NCBI GenBank assembly: GCA_024403585.1 | Contig: JAKSRN010000022.1 | Location: 1-14,240, forward strand | DNA: 14,240 bases | Direction: 5' to 3' | Origin: Lachnospiraceae bacterium | GTDB taxonomy: Bacteria > Bacillota > Clostridia > Lachnospirales > Lachnospiraceae | Shown: one piece after another, positions 1 through 7,154 of the stretch | Numbering within the stretch: the stretch's first letter is position 1 | Layout: every line of letters begins with the position of its first letter | The notes under the pieces: model-generated | What the model saw: the letters and a program-made list of their open reading frames with translations, nothing else | The model's database searches: none | What the model was told of the DNA's origin: nothing | Translations under genes and position numbers: made by a program

Positions 1-18
1 TGAGAAAGGTAAACTATT

Positions 19-1101
19 ATGGAATTTAAAGTTGGTTTGATTCACGGAGACGGAATCGGTCCTGAAATCGTGAACGAGGCAAAAAAGGTACTGGATGTGA
101 TCTGTGAAAAATACGGACATTCCTTTACATATACAAATCTTCTTCTGGGAGGCGCATCCATCGATGTTCATGGAATCCCTCTTACAGATGAGACAATTGA
201 AGAGGCTAAGAGCTGTGATGCAGTTCTGATGGGGTCCATCGGTGGAGATGCAAAAACATCCCCATGGTACAAACTGGAGCCATCCAAACGCCCTGAGGCT
301 GGACTTTTAAAGATCCGTAAAGCTCTGAATCTGTTTGCAAACCTTCGCCCGGCTTATCTTTATGATGAACTGAAGGCAGCATGTCCTCTGCGTGATGACA
401 TTATCGGAGACGGTTTCGATATGATGATCATGCGTGAGCTGACAGGAGGTCTCTACTTCGGAGCAAGAAAAACTGAGGAGATCGACGGCGTAAAAACAGC
501 TGTGGATACCCTGAGCTATAATGAGAATGAGATCCGCCGCATTGCAAAACGCGGTTTTGATATTGCCATGAAGAGAAGAAAAAAAGTAACAAGCGTTGAC
601 AAAGCCAACGTACTGGATTCTTCCCGTCTGTGGCGTGCAGTAGTAGAAGAAGTTGCCAAAGACTATCCGGAAGTAACACTGGAGCATATGCTGGTTGATA
701 ACTGTGCAATGCAGCTGGTAAGAAATCCGGGTCAGTTCGATGTGATCCTTACAGAGAACATGTTTGGTGATATCCTTTCCGATGAGGCAAGTATGGTAAC
801 AGGTTCCATCGGAATGCTTTCTTCTGCAAGTCTGAACGAGACAAAATTCGGTCTCTATGAGCCAAGCCACGGCTCTGCACCGGATATCGCAGGACAGAAT
901 ATTGCAAACCCGATCGCAACAATTCTTTCAGCAGCTATGATGCTTCGTTATTCTCTGGATCTTGACAAAGAGGCAGATGCTATTGAAGCAGCAATCAAAG
1001 CTGTTCTTGCAAAGGGTTACAGAACAGTAGACATTATGTCTGAGGGATGCACAAAAGTATCCACAACTGAGATGGGCAAACTGATCTGCGAGAACCTGTA
1101 A
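19..1101 (+). CDS. leuB: 3-isopropylmalate dehydrogenase
   Basis: Oxidatively decarboxylates 3-isopropylmalate to 2-oxoisocaproate with NAD+, the third committed step of leucine synthesis, in the cytoplasm. The 360-residue product is full length for the isocitrate/isopropylmalate dehydrogenase family. Visible family features are the GDGIGPEI start, LFANLRPA near residue 108, a catalytic lysine at K195 (VDKANVL), metal-binding aspartates D227, D251 and D255 (VDNCAMQL, GDILSDEAS), and the YEPSHGSAPDIAG nucleotide-binding segment. LFANLRPA and the short loops favour leuB over isocitrate or tartrate dehydrogenase. A GAAAGG ribosome binding site at 4-9 supports the start. A TGA at 1-3 could be the stop of an upstream gene such as leuD, but the frame cannot be judged. 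First gene of leuB-ilvD-ilvB. Confidence 0.97.
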   Translation: MEFKVGLIHGDGIGPEIVNEAKKVLDVICEKYGHSFTYTNLLLGGASIDVHGIPLTDETIEEAKSCDAVLMGSIGGDAKTSPWYKLEPSKRPEAGLLKIRKALNLFANLRPAYLYDELKAACPLRDDIIGDGFDMMIMRELTGGLYFGARKTEEIDGVKTAVDTLSYNENEIRRIAKRGFDIAMKRRKKVTSVDKANVLDSSRLWRAVVEEVAKDYPEVTLEHMLVDNCAMQLVRNPGQFDVILTENMFGDILSDEASMVTGSIGMLSSASLNETKFGLYEPSHGSAPDIAGQNIANPIATILSAAMMLRYSLDLDKEADAIEAAIKAVLAKGYRTVDIMSEGCTKVSTTEMGKLICENL

Positions 1102-1112
1102 CAGATTACTTG

Positions 1113-1134
1113 GCAGGATAGATGGGAATCCTGC
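1113..1134 (+). other. Stem-loop in the leuB-ilvD spacer
   Basis: A 7-base inverted repeat (GCAGGAT / ATCCTGC) with an 8-base loop lies in the 48-base gap between leuB and ilvD, directly before the AGGAGGT ribosome binding site at 1137-1143. No T-run follows, so it is not an intrinsic terminator. It may be an mRNA processing or stability element or affect ilvD translation; that role is inference. Confidence 0.4.
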
Positions 1135-1149
1135 ATAGGAGGTTAAATA

Positions 1150-2817
1150 ATGAGAAGTGATGCAGTAAAAACCGGAATGCAGCAGGCTCCACACAGAAGT
1201 CTGTTTAACGCACTTGGACTTACAAAAGAAGAGCTGGAGAAACCACTGGTAGGTATCGTATGCTCTTATAATGAGATCGTTCCAGGCCATATGAACCTGG
1301 ACAAGATCGCTCAGGCAGTAAAACTGGGCGTAGCAATGGCTGGAGGTACTCCGATCATGTTCCCTGCAATTGCAGTATGTGACGGAATTGCCATGGGCCA
1401 TGTAGGAATGAAATATTCCCTGGTTACCCGTGATCTGATCGCTGATTCCACAGAGGCTATGGCTCTGGCTCATCAGTTTGACGCACTGGTAATGATCCCT
1501 AGCTGTGACAAGAACGTGCCTGGACTTCTGATGGCAGCAGCACGTATCAACGTTCCAACCGTATTCGTAAGCGGTGGTCCAATGCTTGCCGGACACGTGA
1601 ACGGACAGAAGAGAAGTCTTTCTTCCATGTTTGAGGCAGTAGGTGCTTACTCTGCAGGCAACATGACAGAGGATGATGTATATGAGTATGAGTGCAAGGT
1701 ATGTCCTACCTGCGGATCCTGCTCCGGTATGTATACAGCAAACAGTATGAACTGCCTGACTGAGGCTCTGGGAATGGGACTTCAGGGCAACGGTACAATC
1801 CCGGCAGTTTACTCCGAGCGTATCAAACTTGCAAAACATGCAGGAATGAAAGTAATGGAGATGTACAACAGAAATATCCGTCCAAGAGACATCATGACAC
1901 AGGAAGCATTCATGAATGCACTTACTGTTGATATGGCTCTGGGATGTTCTACAAACAGTATGCTTCATCTGCCGGCAATCGCTCATGAGCTGGGTCTGAA
2001 TTTCAGCCCTGAACTGGCTAATGAAGTAAGTGCAAAAACACCAAACCTCTGCCATCTGGCACCAGCAGGTCCAACATACATGGAAGATCTGAATGAGGCT
2101 GGCGGTGTTTATGCTGTAATGAATGAGCTGACAAAGCTCAACCTTCTGAACCTGGATTGCATCACAGCAACAGGAAAAACAGTTGGTGAGAACATTGCCA
2201 ATGTAAGAAACACAAATCCTGAAGTTATTCGTCCGGTTGAGAATCCATACAGTGCAACAGGCGGACTGGCAGCACTGAAAGGAAACCTGGCACCTGACAC
2301 AGGTATCGTAAAACGTTCCGCAGTTGTACCTGAGATGATGGTACATCAGGGACCGGCACGAGTATTCGACTGTGAGGAAGATGCAATTGATGCGATCAAA
2401 GGCGGAAAGATCGTTGCCGGCGATGTTGTTGTAATCCGTTACGAGGGACCAAAAGGCGGCCCTGGTATGAGAGAGATGCTGAACCCTACATCTGCGATCG
2501 CAGGAATGGGTCTCGGATCTTCCGTAGCACTGATCACAGACGGTCGTTTCTCAGGCGCTTCCAGAGGAGCTTCCATCGGACATGTAAGTCCTGAGGCAGC
2601 TGTAGGCGGACCGATCGCGCTGGTTGAGGAAGGTGACATTATTAAGATCAATATCCCTGAGTGCAAACTGGAGCTGGATGTTTCCGATGAGGTTCTTGCT
2701 GAGAGAAGAAAGAACTGGAAACCACGTCAGCCTAAGATCACTACAGGATACCTTGCAAGATACGCAAAACTGGTTACAAGCGGAAATCGTGGCGCAGTTC
2801 TGGAGATTCCGGAATAA
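1150..2817 (+). CDS. ilvD: dihydroxy-acid dehydratase
   Basis: Dehydrates 2,3-dihydroxyisovalerate and 2,3-dihydroxy-3-methylvalerate to the 2-oxo acids that precede valine, leucine and isoleucine. It is a cytoplasmic iron-sulfur, Mg-dependent enzyme of the IlvD/Edd family. The 555 residues match the family's length. Visible signatures are SCDKNVPG with C119, the cysteine cluster CPTCGSCSGM (C185, C188, C191), DGIAMGH near residue 80, and the C-terminal GRFSG and GHVSPEA segments. The residues after NEIV are PGH (45-47) rather than the PCN of [2Fe-2S] homologues. This suggests the oxygen-labile [4Fe-4S] type known from E. coli, which would fit an anaerobe; that is inference from memory of the family. 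A strong AGGAGGT site at 1137-1143 fixes the start. Second gene of the operon. Confidence 0.97.
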   Translation: MRSDAVKTGMQQAPHRSLFNALGLTKEELEKPLVGIVCSYNEIVPGHMNLDKIAQAVKLGVAMAGGTPIMFPAIAVCDGIAMGHVGMKYSLVTRDLIADSTEAMALAHQFDALVMIPSCDKNVPGLLMAAARINVPTVFVSGGPMLAGHVNGQKRSLSSMFEAVGAYSAGNMTEDDVYEYECKVCPTCGSCSGMYTANSMNCLTEALGMGLQGNGTIPAVYSERIKLAKHAGMKVMEMYNRNIRPRDIMTQEAFMNALTVDMALGCSTNSMLHLPAIAHELGLNFSPELANEVSAKTPNLCHLAPAGPTYMEDLNEAGGVYAVMNELTKLNLLNLDCITATGKTVGENIANVRNTNPEVIRPVENPYSATGGLAALKGNLAPDTGIVKRSAVVPEMMVHQGPARVFDCEEDAIDAIKGGKIVAGDVVVIRYEGPKGGPGMREMLNPTSAIAGMGLGSSVALITDGRFSGASRGASIGHVSPEAAVGGPIALVEEGDIIKINIPECKLELDVSDEVLAERRKNWKPRQPKITTGYLARYAKLVTSGNRGAVLEIPE

Positions 2818-2846
2818 TCACCACCGCAGGAGGGAGCGAAGGAATT

Positions 2847-4520
2847 ATGAAATTAAACGGTTCACAGATCATCATCGAATGTCTGAAGGAGCAGGGCGTT
2901 GACACTGTCTTCGGATATCCGGGAGGAACCATTCTGAATGTATATGATGAATTATACAAACATCCGGAGATCAGACATATCCTCACATCTCATGAGCAGG
3001 GAGCTTCCCATGCAGCAGACGGATATGCAAGAGCAACCGGAAAAGTTGGTGTTTGTCTGGCAACCAGCGGACCTGGAGCAACAAACCTGGTAACAGGAAT
3101 CGCAACTGCTTATATGGATTCCATTCCTATGGTTGCGATCACAGCCAATGTAGGCTGTTCTCTTCTTGGAAAAGATTCCTTCCAGGAGGTGGATATCGCA
3201 GGTGTTGTAATGCCAATCACAAAACACAGCTTTATCGTAAAAGATGTTACAAAACTGGCTGACACGATCCGCCGCGCATTTGCGATCGCAAGAAGCGGAA
3301 GACCGGGCCCTGTACTTGTTGATGTTCCAAAAGATCTTACAGCAACGATCACAGACTACCAGCCGGCTCAGATCTATGATGCGGAGCCAACCGATAAAAC
3401 AACAAAAACTCAGCTCTATGATGCAGCTGAGATGATCTGTAAAGCAGCTCGCCCAATGATCTTCGTTGGAGGCGGATGCGTTCTGTCCGGTGCACAGGAT
3501 GAGGTACGTGAGCTGGCAGAAAGAATCCAGGCACCTGTATGTGATTCCCTTATGGGTAAAGGTGTTTTTGCGGGAACTCATGAGCTTTACACAGGTATGC
3601 TGGGTATGCACGGAACAAAAACTTCCAACCTGGCAATGTCCAGATGCGATCTTCTGATCGTTCTCGGCGCAAGATTTTCCGATCGCTGTGCAGGTAATAC
3701 ACAGCTGTTTGCAAAACAGGCCAAGATCCTTCAGATCGATGTGGATGCAGCAGAGGTAAACAAGAACGTACTGGTTGACGCAAGTCTGATCGGAGATATG
3801 AAGACTGTTCTTCAGAAACTCCTTCCAATGCTCACAGAGCAGAACCATGATGAGTGGCTGGAGGAAGTAAAAGACTCCATGCAGAGATATCCACTGAACT
3901 ACCGCAAGGATGTTCTGACAGGACCGGCTGTTATTGAAACACTTTATGATGTGACAGACGGACAGGCAATCATCACAACAGATGTAGGTCAGCACCAGAT
4001 GTGGGCAGCTCAGTACTACAAATATACAGCTCCAAGAACACTCTTAAGTTCCGGTGGACTTGGAACCATGGGATACGGCGTTGGTGCAGCACTTGGTGCA
4101 AAATGCGGACGTCCGGACAAAGTTGTTGTCAACATTGCTGGTGACGGATGCTTCCGTATGAACATGAATGAGATCCTGACTGCAACAAGAAACGAGATCC
4201 CGATCATCGAGATCGTTATCAACAACCATGTACTTGGAATGGTAAGACAGTGGCAGACACTCTTCTACGGTCAGAGATATTCCAATACAATCCTGGATGA
4301 TCACCTGGATATCTGCAAGGTTTCTGAGGGTATGGGTGCTACAGCTTTCCGCGTAACAGAGAAAGAAGAACTGAAATCTGTACTGGAGAAAGCCATTGCT
4401 CTGAACAAACCGGTTGTAATTGAGTGCGTGATCGACCGTGATGACAAGGTATTCCCAATGGTACCTGCAGGAAAATCCAACCATGAGGTATTCGACGAGA
4501 GAGATCTTCAGAACAGATAA
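2847..4520 (+). CDS. ilvB: acetolactate synthase large (catalytic) subunit
   Basis: Thiamine-diphosphate enzyme that condenses two pyruvates to 2-acetolactate, or pyruvate with 2-oxobutyrate, at the head of valine/leucine and isoleucine synthesis. The 557-residue protein has the three family domains: an N-terminal TPP domain with catalytic E50 in SHEQGASHAADGYARA and SGPGATN, a central FAD/DHS-like domain (about residues 190-325), and a C-terminal TPP-binding domain with GDG (432-434) and the downstream INNHVLGMVRQWQ, a biosynthetic-type anabolic signature. An AGGAGGGAG site at 2828-2836 sets the start, 29 bases after ilvD. The regulatory small subunit (ilvN/ilvH), often next downstream, is absent here because a terminator follows. 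The large subunit alone usually has low activity and no valine feedback, so a partner is probably encoded elsewhere. Confidence 0.95.
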   Translation: MKLNGSQIIIECLKEQGVDTVFGYPGGTILNVYDELYKHPEIRHILTSHEQGASHAADGYARATGKVGVCLATSGPGATNLVTGIATAYMDSIPMVAITANVGCSLLGKDSFQEVDIAGVVMPITKHSFIVKDVTKLADTIRRAFAIARSGRPGPVLVDVPKDLTATITDYQPAQIYDAEPTDKTTKTQLYDAAEMICKAARPMIFVGGGCVLSGAQDEVRELAERIQAPVCDSLMGKGVFAGTHELYTGMLGMHGTKTSNLAMSRCDLLIVLGARFSDRCAGNTQLFAKQAKILQIDVDAAEVNKNVLVDASLIGDMKTVLQKLLPMLTEQNHDEWLEEVKDSMQRYPLNYRKDVLTGPAVIETLYDVTDGQAIITTDVGQHQMWAAQYYKYTAPRTLLSSGGLGTMGYGVGAALGAKCGRPDKVVVNIAGDGCFRMNMNEILTATRNEIPIIEIVINNHVLGMVRQWQTLFYGQRYSNTILDDHLDICKVSEGMGATAFRVTEKEELKSVLEKAIALNKPVVIECVIDRDDKVFPMVPAGKSNHEVFDERDLQNR

Positions 4521-4555
4521 GAAGACATCTGACGAAAGAATAATGGAATAGAATT

Positions 4556-4586
4556 ACCCGCCTTTGCATATGCAGAGGCGGGTTTT
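4556..4586 (+). terminator. Rho-independent terminator of the leuB-ilvD-ilvB operon
   Basis: Perfect 8-base arms ACCCGCCT (4556-4563) and AGGCGGGT (4576-4583) are extended inward by a wobble pair and the self-complementary TGCATATGCA, and are followed by TTTT. It lies 35 bases after the ilvB stop, so it ends the branched-chain operon. Confidence 0.88.
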
Positions 4587-4620
4587 CAACTGCATGTTAC
4601 TCATTCAAAAGTATTTTTGG

Positions 4621-4680
4621 TGCGGACAAATGTCGTCCGTGGACAAATTGACGGAATATTCCGCATTTTGTTATTTTTTT
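4621..4680 (+). promoter_or_regulatory. Repeat- and palindrome-containing segment upstream of the serC promoter
   Basis: Two direct copies of GGACAAAT (4624-4631 and 4641-4648) are 17 bases apart. A perfect 12-base palindrome CGGAATATTCCG lies at 4652-4663. TGCGGA (4621-4626) can pair with TCCGCA (4660-4665), and the competing stem CGGAC/GTCCG (4623-4627 with 4635-4639) excludes that pairing. A T-rich run follows (TTTTGTTATTTTTTTT). It may be a regulator site and UP-like element for the serC promoter, or a second weak terminator for ilvB readthrough. The sequence does not decide between these. Confidence 0.4.
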
Positions 4681-4696
4681 TAGGAGAAAACGTCTC

Positions 4697-4725
4697 TTGA
4701 CAATAAATAAACAAAAGAGTAGCAT
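4697..4725 (+). promoter_or_regulatory. Predicted sigma-A promoter of the serC-serA operon
   Basis: A perfect TTGACA -35 box (4697-4702), a 17-base spacer and TAGCAT as -10 (4720-4725, 4 of 6 to consensus), with T-rich DNA upstream. It predicts a start near 4732 and a 5' leader of about 60 bases before serC. Confidence 0.75.
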
Positions 4726-4792
4726 AGCGAGTATGTTGAAAGATTTTACATCGGTAAAGTAATAAAGTACCGGATGAGGAGGATATGAAAAA

Positions 4793-5878
4793 ATGTTAAA
4801 TCGTGTGTACAACTTCTCTGCAGGTCCTGCAGTACTTCCTGAGGAAGTATTACTGGAGGCTCAGGAGGAGATGATGAACTATCGTGGTTGTGGTATGTCT
4901 GTAATGGAGATGAGCCACAGATCCAAGATGTTTGATGAGATCATTGAGGAGTGCCAGCAGGACTTAAGAGATCTGATGAACATTCCGGACAACTACAAAG
5001 TACTGTTCCTTCAGGGCGGTGCATCCCTGCAGTTCGCTCAGATTCCTATGAACCTGATGAAGAACCGTGTTGCTGACTACATTGTTACAGGACAGTGGGC
5101 TAAGAAAGCATGGCAGGAAGCACAGATCTACGGAACAGCTAACAAGATCGCTTCTTCAGAGGATAAAACATTCTCTTACATTCCGGATTGCTCTGATCTT
5201 CCGATCAGCCCGGAGGCAGATTATGTATACATCTGTGAGAACAATACTATTTTTGGTACAGAGTATAAAAAACTGCCAAATACAAAAGGCAAACTCCTGG
5301 TATCCGATATTTCTTCCAACTTCCTTTCCAAACCGGTAGATGTTGAGAAATACGGCATCGTATACGGTGGAGTACAGAAAAACATCGGACCTGCAGGTAT
5401 GGTAATCTCCATTGTAAGAGAGGATCTGATCACAGACGATTGTCTGGAAGGAACTCCTACAATGATGAAATTCAAAACTCAGGCTGATGCAGGATCCATG
5501 TACAATACACCAAACTGCTACTGCATCTACATGTGCGGTAAAGTGTTCAAATGGCTGAAGAAAAACGGCGGTCTGTCTGCAATGCAGCAGAGAAATGAAG
5601 CAAAAGCCAAGATCCTGTACGATTACCTGGATTCCAGCAACATGTTCCGCGGAACAGTTGTAAAAGAGGACAGATCCCTTATGAATGTTCCATTCGTAAC
5701 AGACAGTGCAGATCTGAATGCAAAATTCATCGCTGAAGCAAAAGCTGCAGGCTTCGAGAACCTGAAAGGTCACCGTGTTGTAGGTGGTATGCGTGCAAGC
5801 ATTTACAATGCAATGCCACAGGAAGGTGTTGAGGCACTGGTAGCATTTATGAAGAAATTCGAAGAGGAGAACCTTTAA
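4793..5878 (+). CDS. serC: phosphoserine aminotransferase
   Basis: PLP-dependent transfer of the amino group from glutamate to 3-phosphohydroxypyruvate, giving 3-phosphoserine, the second step of serine synthesis; homologues also act in vitamin B6 synthesis. The 361-residue length is standard. Visible features are the N-terminal YNFSAGPAVLPEEV, LFLQGGASLQFAQIPMN for phosphate/PLP binding, and YGGVQKNIGPAG with Schiff-base lysine K196. A GAGGAGGA site at 4776-4783 serves the start; an overlapping ATG at 4785 opens only a four-codon frame (MKKC) and is unlikely to be used. The stop is followed after two bases by serA, so translation is probably coupled. Confidence 0.97.
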   Translation: MLNRVYNFSAGPAVLPEEVLLEAQEEMMNYRGCGMSVMEMSHRSKMFDEIIEECQQDLRDLMNIPDNYKVLFLQGGASLQFAQIPMNLMKNRVADYIVTGQWAKKAWQEAQIYGTANKIASSEDKTFSYIPDCSDLPISPEADYVYICENNTIFGTEYKKLPNTKGKLLVSDISSNFLSKPVDVEKYGIVYGGVQKNIGPAGMVISIVREDLITDDCLEGTPTMMKFKTQADAGSMYNTPNCYCIYMCGKVFKWLKKNGGLSAMQQRNEAKAKILYDYLDSSNMFRGTVVKEDRSLMNVPFVTDSADLNAKFIAEAKAAGFENLKGHRVVGGMRASIYNAMPQEGVEALVAFMKKFEEENL

Positions 5879-5880
5879 TA

Positions 5881-7044
5881 ATGATCAAGTATACTTGTCT
5901 GAATCCAATTTCCCGAATTGGTCTTGACAATTTCACCGCATCTTATGTGCAGACTGATACTTATAAAGATGCTGATATCGCACTGGTAAGAAGTGCTAAG
6001 ATGCATGATATGGAACTGCCTGACAATCTGCTGGCAATCGGCCGTGCAGGTGCAGGCGTAAACAACATTCCACTGGAAGAGTGTTCTAAAAAAGGTATTG
6101 TTGTATTCAATACACCTGGTGCCAACGCAAACGGCGTTAAGGAGCTCGTACTGGCTGGAATGCTGATGGCTGCCCGTGATATCGTAGGTGGTATCGAGTG
6201 GGCAAAAGAGGAAGAGAAAAACCCTGAGATCGCAAAACTTGCTGAGAAAGAGAAAAAACAGTTCGCAGGAACTGAGATTGCAGGCAAAAAGCTTGGAATC
6301 ATCGGACTTGGTGCGATCGGTCAGCTGGTGGCAAACGCAGCAATCCATCTTGGAATGGATGTATACGGATACGATCCATACATCTCTGTATCTGCAGCAT
6401 GGAACCTGTCCCGTGATGTTCATCATATCCAGGATGTTACAGATATCTACAGAAACTGTGATTACATTACCATCCATGTTCCGGCACTGGAGAGCACAAA
6501 GGGAATGATCAGCCGTGAGGCTATCGAGATGATGAAACCTACTACAGTCATTCTTAACTATGCCCGTGATATTCTGGTGGATGAGAATGCGGTTGTAGAT
6601 GCTCTGAAGAGAGGAAAACTCAGAAAATACATGACAGATTTTGCTAATCCGACAGTTGTCGGTGTTCCGAATGTGGTTGTAACTCCACATCTGGGAGCAT
6701 CTACTGAGGAGGCAGAAGATAACTGTGCAGTTATGGCTGTAAAAGAGCTGATGGATTTCGTTGAGAACGGAAACATCAGAAACTCTGTAAACATGCCAAA
6801 CTGTGATATGGGCAAGTGCGAGAGCGCAGGACGTCTGGCCATTGTTCATATGAATGAGAAAAACATGATCACAAAATATGCAGGTGCACTTGGTAATGCG
6901 GGTGTCAACATTGCACATTTCACAGATAAGAGCCGTGGCGAGTATGCATATTCCATCGTAGATGTGGATTCACCGGCTACACCGGAGATTCTCGAGAATA
7001 TCCGTGCGATCCCAAGCGTACTGAAGGTTCGCGTGATCAAATAA
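5881..7044 (+). CDS. serA: D-3-phosphoglycerate dehydrogenase (short ACT-containing form)
   Basis: Oxidises 3-phosphoglycerate to 3-phosphohydroxypyruvate with NAD+, the entry step of serine synthesis. The 387 residues contain the split substrate-binding domain, a Rossmann domain with GLGAIG (142-147), and a C-terminal ACT domain (about 315-387), a likely serine-sensing site. Of the usual Arg-Glu-His catalytic set, R229 (NYARDI) and H270 (PHLGAST) are present. The segment that normally reads DVFxxEP is DFANP, placing N256 where the glutamate is expected. From memory, short SerA proteins of Clostridia share this deviation, so it is probably a subfamily trait, not decay. The gene starts two bases after serC, with a GAGGAGA site inside the serC end. 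Confidence 0.94.
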   Translation: MIKYTCLNPISRIGLDNFTASYVQTDTYKDADIALVRSAKMHDMELPDNLLAIGRAGAGVNNIPLEECSKKGIVVFNTPGANANGVKELVLAGMLMAARDIVGGIEWAKEEEKNPEIAKLAEKEKKQFAGTEIAGKKLGIIGLGAIGQLVANAAIHLGMDVYGYDPYISVSAAWNLSRDVHHIQDVTDIYRNCDYITIHVPALESTKGMISREAIEMMKPTTVILNYARDILVDENAVVDALKRGKLRKYMTDFANPTVVGVPNVVVTPHLGASTEEAEDNCAVMAVKELMDFVENGNIRNSVNMPNCDMGKCESAGRLAIVHMNEKNMITKYAGALGNAGVNIAHFTDKSRGEYAYSIVDVDSPATPEILENIRAIPSVLKVRVIK

Positions 7045-7090
7045 TCAAGGTGATCAATTAAAAAGATACTAGGGTACAAAGAGGTACTAT

Positions 7091-7133
7091 GGTGATGCAG
7101 TAGATGTCCGGCGGGAGCATCTGCTGCATTACT
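7091..7133 (+). other. Long stem-loop between serA and the DUF1015 gene
   Basis: Sixteen-base arms at 7091-7106 and 7118-7133 pair completely when three G-U wobbles are allowed; the core ATGCAGTAGATG / CATCTGCTGCAT has one wobble. The loop is 11 bases. No T-run follows, and the ribosome binding site of the next gene begins 9 bases later. It is probably an intra-operon RNA element (processing, stability or differential expression), not a terminator. Confidence 0.55.
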
Positions 7134-7154
7134 TCGTGTATAGGAGGAAGAAAA

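Noticed and set aside
928..2346. Long open frame on the minus strand (472 codons) opposite leuB/ilvD
   Set aside because: It lies wholly antisense to two well-supported genes, has a cysteine/histidine/serine-rich composition typical of a shadow frame, and shows no recognisable domain.
2952..3995. 347-codon minus-strand frame opposite ilvB
   Set aside because: Shadow of ilvB codon usage, cysteine-rich, with no domain and no credible ribosome binding site.
4587..4792. T-box or amino-acid riboswitch leader before serC
   Set aside because: No T-box consensus (AGGGTGG-ACCGCG) or known riboswitch core is visible, and the likely promoter lies downstream of the structured segment.
5875..6918. 347-codon minus-strand frame opposite serA
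   Set aside because: Same antisense-shadow pattern; low-complexity, cysteine-rich product inside a certain gene.
7104..7154. Upstream in-frame ATG that would add 17 residues to the DUF1015 protein
   Set aside because: It falls inside the stem-loop and has no ribosome binding site, while the ATG at 7155 follows AGGAGG and begins the conserved RPFKALRP segment.
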